Part shown: in pieces, positions 1 to 8,551 of the stretch | Numbering within the stretch: position 1 is the stretch's first letter | How the letters are laid out: each line of letters starts with the position of its first letter | Source: Streptomyces sp. cg36 | GTDB lineage: Bacteria > Actinomycetota > Actinomycetes > Streptomycetales > Streptomycetaceae | Direction of reading: 5' to 3' | DNA length: 64,000 bases | NCBI RefSeq assembly: GCF_041080675.1 | Contig: NZ_CP163520.1 | Span: 8,275,501 to 8,339,500 of the forward strand | Program-made: the position numbers and the translations under genes | Notes under the pieces: model-generated | Database searches by the model: none | What the model saw: the letters and a program-made list of their open reading frames with translations, nothing else | Told to the model about the DNA's origin: nothing

Positions 1-360
1 GCCGATGAGCCCGAGCAGGGTGCCGGCGACCGCCATGCAGGGTGCCCAGCGCAGGTCGTGGCGGGTTGCCGGGTCCGACAGCACGGCCACCAGGGTGCTT
101 CGCGCGTGCGGCCCGGCTGGCGCTGGGGGTGTCGCCGCCCAGCGGCCCAGGCGGGCGCGCTCGGCGTCGGCCAGGCGGCGCAGCAGCCGGAGTTCGAGCG
201 GCAGGACGAGCAGGCCCACGCCGACGAGGCAGAGCACGGCCGAGTACAGGAGTACGGGTACCAGTATGACCAGGGCCAGGCCGCGGGCGGACGCGGTGGC
301 GCAGTATCCGGCGGCCCGGGCGGAGCGCAGCGCGTGCGTACGCGCCATTGACAGGTCCAT
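1..360 (-). CDS. Sensor histidine kinase, N-terminal part (cut by window edge)
   Basis: Reading leftwards from an ATG at 360, the frame stays open for 120 codons to the window edge. The translation has a hydrophobic segment at about residues 28-52, then a basic amphipathic stretch (LRLLRRLADAERARLGRW), then a second hydrophobic segment starting near residue 105. This resembles the membrane sensor domain that precedes HisKA_3-type kinases in Streptomyces. The kinase core would lie outside the window, so the call rests on the sensor part only. A purine-rich AGAGGAAG lies upstream of the start. An unrelated integral membrane protein is the alternative. Confidence 0.45.
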   Translation of the reverse strand, partial: MDLSMARTHALRSARAAGYCATASARGLALVILVPVLLYSAVLCLVGVGLLVLPLELRLLRRLADAERARLGRWAATPPAPAGPHARSTLVAVLSDPATRHDLRWAPCMAVAGTLLGLIG

Positions 361-473
361 CACGGACCCAGTCTTCCTCTGCGGGCCTCCGGCCACAGTG
401 GAGCCAGCTACACCATGCGCAAGGGAGCGCACACGATCGCCCCGGTCACCCGTCGGTTCGTAGCGTCGCCGCC

Positions 474-1376
474 ATGAAACGAGCGAACTCCCCAGAACGT
501 ACGAGCCCCGGGCTCTTCCCCTTCCTCGTGATCAGCTTCGTCGGCGCGTGGCTGACCATGGTCCCCCTGTGGCTCGACGGCCTGCGCCGCACGAGCGCCG
601 AGCAGGAGACGCCGCCACTCGCGGCAGTCTGCATGCTCCTGATGATGGTGGTGCCGGCCCTGACCGCCTTCGGCCTCACGGCACACCGGCGGGGCGCGCG
701 CGAGGCCGTACGTGTCCTGGGCCTCCTGCGGTCCACACCGTGGCGGCACGAACTGCGCTGCGTGGCCGCGGCGCTCACGATCCCGCTCGGCCTCACCGCC
801 GCCGGCCTGGCCCTCTCCACCCTCGCCGGCTGGTACGTCCCCGCGCACCTGCCCGGGCCCGGCACGGTCGCGCCACTCGTGCTGAGCGCGCTGGTGTCCG
901 TACCGCTGTACTTCGGCGAGGAACTCGGCTGGCAGGGCTACATGCTGCCTCGGCTGGTGGCGCGCGGCAGGTTCCGCGGACTGCTGCTCGGCGGGGCGAT
1001 CTGGGGGGCGTGGCACGTTCCGATGACCGCGCTCGGCGGGAGCTACCCCGGTCATCCGGTGGTGCTGGGGATACCGGTCGCGGTGGTGACCGCGATGCTG
1101 TTCGGAACGGTGATCGCGACCGTGCGGCTGGCAACCGGGTCGGTGTGGGCGGCCGTGGCGGCGCACGTTTCGCTCAACGAGTTCGCACTGCCGCTGACCC
1201 GCCACGTCTCGGGCGAGCTCGTCGACCCGCTGCTCGCGGGGCCGCTGAGCATCACGACCTGGCCGGCGAGCGCCCTCGTGGTGGTGGGCATCTGGCTGAC
1301 GTACCGACGCCGCGGCGGGCTCCACGCGGCGACCGGTGGCGTGGTGGTCGCCGTGTCCGGACGTACCTCGCCGTAA
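474..1376 (+). CDS. CPBP family intramembrane metalloprotease
   Basis: 300-residue integral membrane protein. The CPBP/Abi signature is clear: the paired glutamates in EELGWQGYMLPRL, followed by WGAWHVPM and AHVSLN, which supply the conserved Glu, Arg, His and Asn of this protease family. Several hydrophobic segments surround these motifs, placing the active site in the membrane. Family members process prenylated or other membrane proteins, or act in bacteriocin self-immunity; the substrate here is unknown. The ATG at 474 was chosen because residues encoded between a TTG at 348 and this ATG are low-complexity and not membrane-like. The gene is divergent from the sensor kinase fragment and is not obviously in an operon. 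Confidence 0.85.
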   Translation: MKRANSPERTSPGLFPFLVISFVGAWLTMVPLWLDGLRRTSAEQETPPLAAVCMLLMMVVPALTAFGLTAHRRGAREAVRVLGLLRSTPWRHELRCVAAALTIPLGLTAAGLALSTLAGWYVPAHLPGPGTVAPLVLSALVSVPLYFGEELGWQGYMLPRLVARGRFRGLLLGGAIWGAWHVPMTALGGSYPGHPVVLGIPVAVVTAMLFGTVIATVRLATGSVWAAVAAHVSLNEFALPLTRHVSGELVDPLLAGPLSITTWPASALVVVGIWLTYRRRGGLHAATGGVVVAVSGRTSP

Positions 1377-1544
1377 GCGTGGGGAAGGGGGCATCCAGGT
1401 GTACCCCCGCCCGGTCGGCAGGTGCAGTGGCCTGCCGGGCGCCATCGTGGCCCGCGTACGGATGCGGCGGATTGGTCAGGTCAACTGGTCAGAGGGCCCC
1501 CTCCAGTTGGGTCGAGAACCCGCGCCTTATGGAGGTTCCCTTCG

Positions 1545-1560
1545 TAACACGGCCGTGTTA
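1545..1560. promoter_or_regulatory. Perfect 16-bp palindrome, putative operator
   Basis: TAACACGGCCGTGTTA is a perfect inverted repeat with no spacer. It lies 10 bp upstream of the DasR-like site and about 135 bp before the GH20 start. It is not a DasR sequence, so it may bind a second regulator of the hexosaminidase gene. It lacks a loop and a T tract, which argues against a terminator for the upstream protease gene. The factor is unknown. Confidence 0.4.
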
Positions 1561-1570
1561 AGAATTAGCC

Positions 1571-1586
1571 AGTGGTTTAGACCACT
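1571..1586. promoter_or_regulatory. DasR-responsive element (dre)-like operator
   Basis: AGTGGTTTAGACCACT matches the dre consensus ACTGGTCTAGACCACT at 14 of 16 positions. DasR is the GntR-family repressor released by glucosamine-6-phosphate and controls chitin and N-acetylglucosamine use in Streptomyces. The next gene is a secreted beta-N-acetylhexosaminidase, which is what a DasR target should be. The rest of the 1377-1694 interval holds the adjacent palindrome and otherwise nothing recognisable. Confidence 0.75.
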
Positions 1587-1694
1587 TGGTGCTGGCGGGC
1601 CGTCTTCCGCCCCGGTGTCGCCTGCCCAACTCCAGTCCCTCCGATCGTCACGGTCGAGGGTCCGGACATGCCACCCCCTACCGCGAGGACTCCC

Positions 1695-4058
1695 GTGAAA
1701 CGCACCCTCCTGGCCGGCATGGCGCTCGGCTGTCTGCTGGCCGTCGGCACGGCCCCGATACTTCCCGCACCGTCGGCTGCGGCCGCCGACGGCGCCCACT
1801 CCGCCCCGCTCAATATCGCTCCCGCCGTCGTACCCGCGCCCCAGCAGTGGAGCGCCGGTACGGGGAGGGTCGCCCTGACCGCGAGAAGCCGCATCGTCAC
1901 CCCGCCGGACGCCTCGGTCCAGCTCAAGCAGACAGCACACCAACTAGGTCTAGACACCGAGGAGTTGGTGGCTCTTCGGCTGGAGACGGCCACCGGAGCG
2001 CCTGAACCGGGTGACGTCACACTGAGGATCGACCCGTCCGCGCACTTCGGCAACGTGCTGCCCCAGCTCAAGCAGGAGGCGTACCGGCTCGACGTCAACG
2101 CGGGGCGGGTGACCATTACGGCAGGCGGTCAACCGGGTGCCGTCAATGGCGCCCACACCCTCCTGCAGGCCCTGGTGAGCTCGCCCGACCGGCGCAGCGT
2201 GCCCGTGGGGACAGCGGTCGACTACCCGAACTACGCCGTGCGCGGATTCATGCTGGACGTCGGGCGCCGGTACTTCACACCGGAGTTCTTGCGCTCCTAC
2301 ATCCGCTGGATGGGCTATCAAAAGCTCAACACTCTCCAGATCCACCTCAACGACAACGAGATCGGCGCGCCCGGCGGTGACTGGTCGAAGGCACAGTCCG
2401 CGTTCCGCCTTCGGACGGACAACCCGGCCTTCGCCGGTCTGGCTGCCCCGGACGGGTCCTACACCAAGGCCGACTGGGACTCTTTCGAGGACACCGCCGC
2501 AGCCGCCGGTGTCACGCTGATTCCGGAAATCGACGCACCCGCCCACGCGGCGGCGTTCACTAAGTTCCGGCCGGACATCGGACTCAGGGGCGGCAACTCC
2601 GATCACCTCGATCTGGGCAATCCGGCCGCCACCACCTTCATGAAGTCGGTCTACTCCGAGTTCGCCCCCTGGTTCCGCGGCCCCAGTCTCCACATCGGCG
2701 CCGACGAGTACGAGGGCAAGCTCGTCGACCAGTACAAGACGTACATCAACACCATCGCTACCTACGTGCGCAGCCTTGGCAAGAAGGTCCACGTATGGGG
2801 CAGCTTCAACATGATGTCCGGCGGCGGCGCGGGCTACGACCCCGATCTGACCGTCAACAGTTGGAACAACGGCTGGTACGGTCCCCAGCAGGCCATCGAC
2901 GACGGCTACGACGTCATCAACTCCAACGACGACTTGCTGTACGTCATCCCGCACGCGAGCAACGACCACGGTTACGGCCTCGACGGCCGGCAGATCTTCG
3001 AATCGTGGGAGCCGCACGTCTTCCCGCGCGGCAAGTGCCTCACCCCCCAGCAGCCGCACTTGCTGGGAGCCATGCCGGCCGTCTGGAACGACCTGGTGCA
3101 CACCCCGTACACCGAGATCGAAGTGCACGGCATGGTGGAGAAGAGCATGGCCGCCCTTGCCCAGAAGATGTGGTCGGGTACCAAGGCCGGTACCGACTAC
3201 CAGGCGTTCTTGAACACGGTGCGCGGCGTCGGCCAGGGCCCCGGCACCAGTTTCCTGCCCGACACCCTCGGCTCCAACAGCGTGAGCGCGGACCTGGCTC
3301 GCGGGCGCACCACCACGGCCTCCTCTGTGGAGTCCCTGCGCTTCCAGGCATCCAACGCCACCGACGGCATCACAGAGACCCGCTGGTCCAGCGCCCGCAC
3401 CGACGACGCCTCCCTGACGGTGGACCTCGGTTCGGTCCGCAGGATCGCCTCGGCCACGCTCATCTGGGAGGCCGCCTACGCCAAGGACTACGACCTCCAG
3501 GTCTCCGTCAACGGCACCGACTGGACCACCGTGGCCCGCCGCCGCGGCCTCACCGGGCCGACGACGGAGAAACTCTCCTTCCCGGCCGTCGACGCCCGCC
3601 ACGTCAGGATGCAAGGCATCACACGCGGCACGGCATACGGATACTCGCTCCACGAGCTGGAGGTGTGGGGCGCCGGCGATCTGGCCGCAGGCAGGCCGGC
3701 CACGTCCTCGTCCGACGAGACCGCCGGCCTCACCGCCGACCGTGCCTTCGACAACAACGGCACCACGCGCTGGTCGAGCGGTCGCAGCGACGACCAGTGG
3801 CTGCAGGTCGACCTGGGATCCGTACAGACCGTCACCGAGGCGACCGTGGTGTGGGAGGCCGCCTTCGCGAAGGACTACGACCTTGAGGTTTCCACGAACG
3901 GTACGCACTGGACCACCGTTGCGAGCCGGCGCAACCGAACCTCCCCCGACGCTGACGACTTGCACTTTCCCCCGACCAGCGCCCGCTACGTCAGGATGCA
4001 GGGCATCGAACGCGGCACCCCCTACGGATACTCGATCTACGAACTCCGCCTGAACTGA
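1695..4058 (+). CDS. Secreted GH20 beta-N-acetylhexosaminidase with two discoidin (F5/8 type C) domains
   Basis: 787-residue exported glycosidase expected to remove terminal N-acetylglucosamine from chito-oligosaccharides or glycans. A signal peptide is visible (VKRTLLAGMALGCLL, then an Ala-rich cleavage region near residue 35). The small N-terminal GH20b-type domain is followed by the catalytic barrel (about residues 175-500). It contains RGFMLDVGRRYF and the acid/base pair in HIGADEYEG (D337, E338). Two discoidin-type carbohydrate-binding domains follow (about 533-660 and 663-787), sharing WSSxRxDD and VDLGSV motifs. The GTG at 1695 follows GAGGAC at good spacing; an in-frame ATG at 1668 is the alternative start. 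The dre-like site upstream fits induction by amino sugars. Confidence 0.88.
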   Translation: MKRTLLAGMALGCLLAVGTAPILPAPSAAAADGAHSAPLNIAPAVVPAPQQWSAGTGRVALTARSRIVTPPDASVQLKQTAHQLGLDTEELVALRLETATGAPEPGDVTLRIDPSAHFGNVLPQLKQEAYRLDVNAGRVTITAGGQPGAVNGAHTLLQALVSSPDRRSVPVGTAVDYPNYAVRGFMLDVGRRYFTPEFLRSYIRWMGYQKLNTLQIHLNDNEIGAPGGDWSKAQSAFRLRTDNPAFAGLAAPDGSYTKADWDSFEDTAAAAGVTLIPEIDAPAHAAAFTKFRPDIGLRGGNSDHLDLGNPAATTFMKSVYSEFAPWFRGPSLHIGADEYEGKLVDQYKTYINTIATYVRSLGKKVHVWGSFNMMSGGGAGYDPDLTVNSWNNGWYGPQQAIDDGYDVINSNDDLLYVIPHASNDHGYGLDGRQIFESWEPHVFPRGKCLTPQQPHLLGAMPAVWNDLVHTPYTEIEVHGMVEKSMAALAQKMWSGTKAGTDYQAFLNTVRGVGQGPGTSFLPDTLGSNSVSADLARGRTTTASSVESLRFQASNATDGITETRWSSARTDDASLTVDLGSVRRIASATLIWEAAYAKDYDLQVSVNGTDWTTVARRRGLTGPTTEKLSFPAVDARHVRMQGITRGTAYGYSLHELEVWGAGDLAAGRPATSSSDETAGLTADRAFDNNGTTRWSSGRSDDQWLQVDLGSVQTVTEATVVWEAAFAKDYDLEVSTNGTHWTTVASRRNRTSPDADDLHFPPTSARYVRMQGIERGTPYGYSIYELRLN

Positions 4059-4345
4059 CCGCACCCCCGGCGGCCCCAGGCACGGCAGCCGGGCGGCGTA
4101 CTCGCGCAGCCCGGCAGCCCGGTGGGGGACCAGGCTAATCTTGGTCGGATGCCGAGGAGCCCGACCCCGCCGAGGCGGCGGGGGCTCCGCAGTGGGCGCC
4201 CTCCCAGCCCGGTGCCACGGGTTCGCGTACCTCGGCGGTTCCGCCGCTCATCGCAGCCCGACACGTGACGGGTGCTCTTCGAGACGATTCCGGGTGCGGG
4301 TGCGGGTGCGGGTGCGGGTGCGGGTGTTGGCTGTTCGGCTGACGC
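4059..4345. other. Convergent intergenic region
   Basis: About 290 bp between convergent genes. Apart from the hexamer repeat listed separately I see no gene, and short frames here are low-complexity. Confidence 0.6.
4291..4326. repeat. Tandem hexamer (CGGGTG)6
   Basis: Six perfect copies of CGGGTG lie between the hexosaminidase and the Dabb gene, outside any convincing coding frame. It is a simple-sequence tract that may vary in copy number between strains. Confidence 0.9.
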
Positions 4346-4798
4346 TCACGGGCTGAGGGGCTCGGTGGGCTGGTATGCGCTGCCTGGGTTGGCGGGGGTC
4401 GGTGCGCCGCTGCCGGTGTAGGAAGGGAGGTTGGCCACCAGCTCGGTGAGAGCCGGGTCGCCGGCATAGCGCCGCGTGTGCAGGTCGGTGATCTTGCGGG
4501 CGATGTCGGGGTCGTCGCTGTCGGTGGTGTCGTAGGAGACGAAGGACTCCAGCAGCGGCAGGCCGATGCGGTCGGTGTGGGCGTGGGAGGGGGCCATCAG
4601 GTACTCCCAGTAGCCGTCGAGATCCTGGAGAACGAAGACGGCACCGTACTCGAACTCGCCGCCGATGTCCCTGCCGACTACGTAACGTGTGACCGCGTCG
4701 ATCGACTCGCCCTGATTGCGCAGGCTGGCGAGTGCTGCCTCGCGCTGCTCGGCGGTGGCGGTCGCCTTGAAGGTGAAGCGGTTGTGGTGGTAGATCAT
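4346..4798 (-). CDS. Dabb (stress-responsive alpha/beta barrel) domain protein
   Basis: 150-residue cytoplasmic protein. The N-terminus IYHHNRFTFKATATAEQREA, the later YVVGRDIGGEFEYGAVF and the YLMAPSHAHTD stretch follow the dimeric alpha/beta barrel (Dabb) pattern of a first strand ending in FK, a central GxD turn and a Y-x-x-x-P-x-H motif. Dabb proteins include polyketide cyclases, monooxygenase-like enzymes and stress proteins, so the reaction cannot be named. The C-terminal 40 residues are Pro/Thr-rich. The start ATG overlaps the stop of the upstream tetR gene by 4 bp (ATGA), so the two are translationally coupled. Confidence 0.7.
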   Translation of the reverse strand: MIYHHNRFTFKATATAEQREAALASLRNQGESIDAVTRYVVGRDIGGEFEYGAVFVLQDLDGYWEYLMAPSHAHTDRIGLPLLESFVSYDTTDSDDPDIARKITDLHTRRYAGDPALTELVANLPSYTGSGAPTPANPGSAYQPTEPLSP

Positions 4799-5427
4799 TT
4801 CTCTCCCTTGGCGGTCTGCTCGGGGCTTCGGGGTGTCGCGGTCGGGGCTGACCAGTAGCCGAGCAGTGCGCTCACCGCTTGGTCGGCCAGGCGAAGAGTG
4901 CGGTCGAAGCCGACGTCCTCGATCGACCCGATGCCCGCGAGGCCGTGCAGCGTGCCCCACAACAGGTCGCAGGCGTCCTCGACGCTGACAGGTTCGGCTG
5001 CGGTCTCGGCCGCCCACGCGCCGATCAACTGCCTGGTGAAGGCGATCACGTCGGCGGCGGCGGTGCGGCGGGCGGAGGCATCGACGTCCGTGCCCGGCGC
5101 CCCCGACACGAGCTGGTACAGGCCCGGCTGTGACCTGGCGAACTCCAGGTACGCGGCTGCCGCCAGGTGCGGGCCCCGCGACGCCGGCTCATCGGCCACC
5201 GCGGCTCGCATCCGTTGCGCCAACTCGCCGTTGGCCCGCTCCAGCAGCGTGTGCAGGAGGGCCTCCTTGCTCGGAAAGTGCTGGTAGATCACCGGCGCGC
5301 TGTAGCCGATCTCGGCAGCGACCTTCCGGATGGTCACGGCCCGCCAGCCCTCGGCCTCGGCCATCCGGCCCGCTGCCTCCAGGATCTCGGCGAACGTTTG
5401 CCGACGTACCTCTTCCCGCTTCCCCAC
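4795..5427 (-). CDS. TetR/AcrR family transcriptional regulator
   Basis: 210 residues. The N-terminal helix-turn-helix is classical: ILEAAGRMAEAEGWRAVTIRKVAAEIGYS is followed by the recognition helix region APVIYQHFPSKEALL. The C-terminal ligand domain carries the WHG-like segment LLWGTLHGLAGIG. The GTG at 5427 is preferred over a TTG at 5493 because the intervening DNA contains the dual operator and a TTGACA box. The transcript would then be nearly leaderless. It is followed by the overlapping Dabb gene, and the operator position implies autorepression of the pair. Ligand unknown. Confidence 0.85.
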   Translation of the reverse strand: MGKREEVRRQTFAEILEAAGRMAEAEGWRAVTIRKVAAEIGYSAPVIYQHFPSKEALLHTLLERANGELAQRMRAAVADEPASRGPHLAAAAYLEFARSQPGLYQLVSGAPGTDVDASARRTAAADVIAFTRQLIGAWAAETAAEPVSVEDACDLLWGTLHGLAGIGSIEDVGFDRTLRLADQAVSALLGYWSAPTATPRSPEQTAKGEK

Positions 5428-5435
5428 GAAAAACC

Positions 5436-5466
5436 CTAACGCCGTTAGAAAATCTAACAGCGTTAG
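5436..5466. promoter_or_regulatory. Dual TetR operator
   Basis: Two 13-bp inverted repeats, CTAACGCCGTTAG (5436-5448) and CTAACAGCGTTAG (5454-5466), are spaced 18 bp centre to centre, directly before the tetR GTG start. A TTGACA box lies at 5488-5493 on the minus strand, so the operators cover the start-site region. Tandem repeats of this kind typically bind two TetR dimers. Confidence 0.75.
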
Positions 5467-5493
5467 CATTTTAGGTATTCGTGGATCTGTCAA

Positions 5494-6019
5494 CCCCGGC
5501 GCGGCCGGAGCCGTCGGCGTGGGAGGGGCTGCTCGGGGCGCCGTCCGGGGGCTGCCACGTCAACGCGACCCGGTCCCGGCATGCCGTGAAGCGACCTGCC
5601 AACCGTCATCAGACATCACAGATCGGGGAATTGAGCAGCGCGTTTGGACGTCGAGCCCGCGCACAGTAGGTCGAGCCCGCGCACGGTACGCAGTCGGGTG
5701 TTGGTGAGGGGTTTGTGCTGGTCGGCCATGACCGGACTCCGTGTCCGCGCATCGCGAGAGTGAGGCGGCCGTACCCCTTCCCGCTCCTTGCCCTGGCCGG
5801 CCTTGGCCACGGTTCATTCGGCTGGGGCCGCACTCGCCCCTCTCTCCACCAGCCAACTCGCCGAAGCCGCAGCAGAGCACGACACCGACCCGGCCGCCTG
5901 CACCGTCGATGAAGCATGGGCCGTCGGCAAGCGCCTGGCGAGCCTCTTCTGACCGAACCCGTCTGCCAGACCGGGGTAGGACGTGTCAGTGACCTCGTGC
6001 AGGTCCCGCCCCATGCTGT
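5494..6019. other. Gene-poor stretch with short coding relics
   Basis: No intact gene. At 5650-5688 a 19-20 bp unit (GTCGAGCCCGCGCAC...) is repeated twice in tandem. On the plus strand, 5811-5952 keeps a coding-like tail ending in ACTVDEAWAVGKRLASLF and a TGA at 5950-5952, with no start. On the minus strand a short frame begins MADQHKPLTNTRLRTVRGLD, reminiscent of an HTH protein N-terminus. These look like remains of a lost gene, family not identified. Confidence 0.3.
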
Positions 6020-7210
6020 TCAACATGGCGACTCATGGCTGGGCGGATGTGAACGACCGGCCAGGCCGGGCAGTGGCCGTCGGACTCCCGCGCTCTCCTG
6101 GCCGGTGTGGAGCACCCGGAAACGGTCGGGTTCCGCCGGGTCCCGATCGACAACATGGATGGATGGCCAAGCCCATTGCCAGACGCTGATGCCTGGTGTG
6201 CGGGAGAACCGGATGGGCCCGCGAGTGCCCTCGACCGCCACGCGCGGCCATGACTCGGCAATGGCCGCCCGGTTCGTGCCGTGGGAACGCAACACCGCAG
6301 CCAGGACAGTGACGGTGTCCCAACCCTCGAAGGCGACGAAGGAGGGCGCTGCGCCCAGCCGCTCACGAAGCTCTCTGCCGACGCGTTGGCCGAGCGGACC
6401 GAGGCGCTCGGGCAGGTAGCGCAAGAACGGAATCCCGGCGCCGTCCTGGCCCAGCGCGGCGTCCCATTCGGCGAACTCCGGTTGCCCGGCCGGAGCACCG
6501 ATCAGGATCTGCGCGAGCCGACGGTCGCCGCGGACAGCCTCGACGATCGGCACCGCTGGCTCTGGATGGCCCACCAGCAGCAGGAGCGCTGTCGCACCGT
6601 GATCGACGAGCTTGTCACACAGGGCCTCGGGGGTCAGCGTGTTCGCGTCGAGTTCGAGGACGGTGCCACCGCGGGGCACGAGCCGGTCCCGCAGGATCCG
6701 GGCCCCCGAAGCCCAGTAGGCGCTCGGCTGGGTCGCCACGGCGATCCGGCTCCGGCCCGTACGGAGGAGGAAGTCCGCATAGATCGCCCAGCCGCGCGAC
6801 TGCGCCGGGGCCAGGCGCGCGACCCACTGCGTTGGCTCCTCGGTGAGCGCGTCGAGCACCGCGGACGAACACAGGAACGGCACGCCGAGAGCGTCGGCCC
6901 GGGTGGCGGCGGCGCGGGCGACGACGCTGTGGTACTCGCCCGCCACCGCGGCCACGCCCAGGCCGGCCAGCTCGTCCACGGCCGCCGCCGCCCGCTCCGG
7001 ATCAGCTGCCGTGTCCCGGACCACCAGCTCCAGTGGTCTGCCGTCGATCCCGCCGGCATCGTTGACCTCGCGAACGGCCAGATCGAGACCGGCGAGCAAG
7101 TGCCGGCCCGTCTCGACCCAGCCGGGCCGCGTCAGCGGGACGAGAGCACCCAGGCGTACGGACGACCCGTCTGCATGCCCCGTCTGGGACGGCAATGATG
7201 TCGTGTTCAT
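6020..7210 (-). CDS. Periplasmic-binding-fold (branched-chain amino acid type) protein without signal peptide
   Basis: 396 residues with the Peripla_BP_6 (LivJ/AmiC) layout. It begins RLGALVPLTRPGW, then LLAGLDLAVREVNDAGGIDG, a hallmark of this fold, followed by LELVVRDTAADPERAAAAV. Homologous ABC-transporter binding proteins are lipoproteins or exported. This one starts MNTTSLPSQTGHADGSS with no hydrophobic signal or lipobox, and no permease or ATPase genes lie nearby. It may therefore be a cytoplasmic ligand sensor such as AmiC, an orphan that lost its signal, or have a mis-annotated start. The ATG at 7210 was chosen over an earlier in-frame start at 7264, which adds no signal either. Confidence 0.65.
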   Translation of the reverse strand: MNTTSLPSQTGHADGSSVRLGALVPLTRPGWVETGRHLLAGLDLAVREVNDAGGIDGRPLELVVRDTAADPERAAAAVDELAGLGVAAVAGEYHSVVARAAATRADALGVPFLCSSAVLDALTEEPTQWVARLAPAQSRGWAIYADFLLRTGRSRIAVATQPSAYWASGARILRDRLVPRGGTVLELDANTLTPEALCDKLVDHGATALLLLVGHPEPAVPIVEAVRGDRRLAQILIGAPAGQPEFAEWDAALGQDGAGIPFLRYLPERLGPLGQRVGRELRERLGAAPSFVAFEGWDTVTVLAAVLRSHGTNRAAIAESWPRVAVEGTRGPIRFSRTPGISVWQWAWPSIHVVDRDPAEPDRFRVLHTGQESAGVRRPLPGLAGRSHPPSHESPC

Positions 7211-7380
7211 CGGGTTGCGCCTTTCTGGGGACGATACGGCTGTGGTCCCGCCAAGCCCCGGCACTGTCGGCGGACGCGAACGCCGCGGTGGCCACGGGAC
7301 ATCGAGGGCGTTGAGGCGGCGGCCGGGGCACTTCGCTTGACGTTCACAGGGGCATGAGTCTCGCGAGGGGCGGTGCTTGC

Positions 7381-8019
7381 CTACCGTGGCAGGTCGGCGC
7401 CGAGGAGCGGTGCGAGCGCATCACGTAGTTGCTGGATCCGCTGGAAGTGCAGGCCGGTCATGCCGGTTGCGGTCGCCGCGGTGACGTTCGCGAGGGTGTC
7501 GTCGATGAACAGACACCGCGAGACCGGAACCCCGGCCCGTTCGGCGGCGATCTGATAGACGCGCGGGTCGGGCTTGGCCACACCGATCCGCGCGGTGTTC
7601 ACTACGGCGTCCACCGCGTCGGTCAGCCCCAGCTGGGCGAGGTCCGCTTCCAGCCGGGTGGTGGCATTGGAGACAAGCACGACAGGAACCCGCCGACGCG
7701 CCGCTGCCAGGAGGGCCAGGACGTCTCCGTCGACCCGGCCGGTCAGGAGCCCCCACGCGGCGGACAGGGCCTGCGCTCTCTCGGCCGATCCGCATGCCTC
7801 GGCAAGGTCCTCTGCGACCGCCGAACGCCATTCTTCGTCCGTGATCTCTCCCGTGACGGCAGGTACGAGGCGCTCGGGACGAAAGGCTGTCGCTGCAAGA
7901 GTTCCGGCCGCAAGCCCGTACTCACGGTCAAGGCCGGACATCGCGTCTGGATCCCACAGGCGAAGGACTCCATCGAGGTCGCACAGCACTGCGTCGAAGG
8001 GCATGCAGTTCATGGGCAC
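7381..8019 (-). CDS. HAD-superfamily hydrolase (phosphatase-like)
   Basis: 212 residues with all four HAD motifs: nucleophile D14 and D16 in CDLDGV, Ser in VVLVSNATT, Lys in GVAKPDP and the acidic pair in LFIDDT. The helical cap between motifs I and II places it among subfamily I HAD hydrolases, which include haloacid dehalogenase, phosphoglycolate-phosphatase-like and epoxide-hydrolase N-terminal-like members. The substrate cannot be told. Starts at 8019, 8013 or 8004 (all ATG) are possible; the last leaves only two residues before the beta strand. It stands alone, separated from its neighbours by about 170 bp on each side. Confidence 0.82.
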   Translation of the reverse strand: MPMNCMPFDAVLCDLDGVLRLWDPDAMSGLDREYGLAAGTLAATAFRPERLVPAVTGEITDEEWRSAVAEDLAEACGSAERAQALSAAWGLLTGRVDGDVLALLAAARRRVPVVLVSNATTRLEADLAQLGLTDAVDAVVNTARIGVAKPDPRVYQIAAERAGVPVSRCLFIDDTLANVTAATATGMTGLHFQRIQQLRDALAPLLGADLPR

Positions 8020-8194
8020 GATCTTGCCAGGAGAGGGAGTATCCCCCAGCAGCGGCCTGACGGTCCTTCCTGGACCGTACGCCGAGCCAGGTCGCTGGGG
8101 CCGGCGTGTCGCTAGCAGGGGAACCAGAGAGAGATATCGGCGAGCTGCGCACAGTGATCTCCGTCCGCGCGGGGGAGAAGCCGTCCGCCGCTGG

Positions 8195-8551
8195 TCAGTT
8201 CTCGGTGAGCTGCTGGCGGACGCACTGCTTGTACTGCTGGAAGCTGTCGGGCCGGTAGCAGTCCTGCGTTTTGTCGGCGTACCAGAGGAAGAGGACGGCG
8301 GCCAGGACGGAGACGGTGATCGCGACGGCCGACGTCACCACGGCGGTGACGGCTTTGCCACGGCCGGTACCGGTCCGTCGGCCCGTGGCCAAGGCGATCA
8401 GGCCCAGGATCAGGCCGATGACGCCGATCAGGCCGCCGATGAAGAAGACGGACGTGCTCAGGCCGACGATCCCGAGCACCCTGGCCACCCGGGCCAGACC
8501 GTTGGCCGATGCCGTGCGCTGCGGCGGCATCTGGATTCCTTGCGTGTTCAT
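8195..8551 (-). CDS. Small two-helix membrane protein (DUF4190-like)
   Basis: 118 residues. Two hydrophobic segments (VLGIVGLSTSVFFIGGLIGV and a second beginning VVTSAVAITVSVLAAVLFLW) flank a basic loop, and the short C-terminus contains two cysteines (TQDCYRPDSFQQYKQCVRQQ). The first half, with glycine-rich repeats GLIGVIGLILGLIAL, is typical of DUF4190 proteins common in actinomycetes. Function unknown. GAGGATGTTTG gives a ribosome site just before the ATG at 8551. Confidence 0.7.
   Translation of the reverse strand: MNTQGIQMPPQRTASANGLARVARVLGIVGLSTSVFFIGGLIGVIGLILGLIALATGRRTGTGRGKAVTAVVTSAVAITVSVLAAVLFLWYADKTQDCYRPDSFQQYKQCVRQQLTEN

Noticed and set aside
1943..1958. Second dre-like sequence inside the hexosaminidase gene (AGGTCTAGAC core)
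   Set aside because: Only about 10 of 16 consensus positions match when centred on TCTAGA and it lies in coding DNA; chance is likely.
1950..4064. Long minus-strand ORF opposite the hexosaminidase gene
   Set aside because: A high-GC shadow frame; its translation shows no domain and the plus strand is clearly coding.
4291..4326. Hexamer repeat as a CRISPR array
   Set aside because: Units are 6 bp with no spacers.
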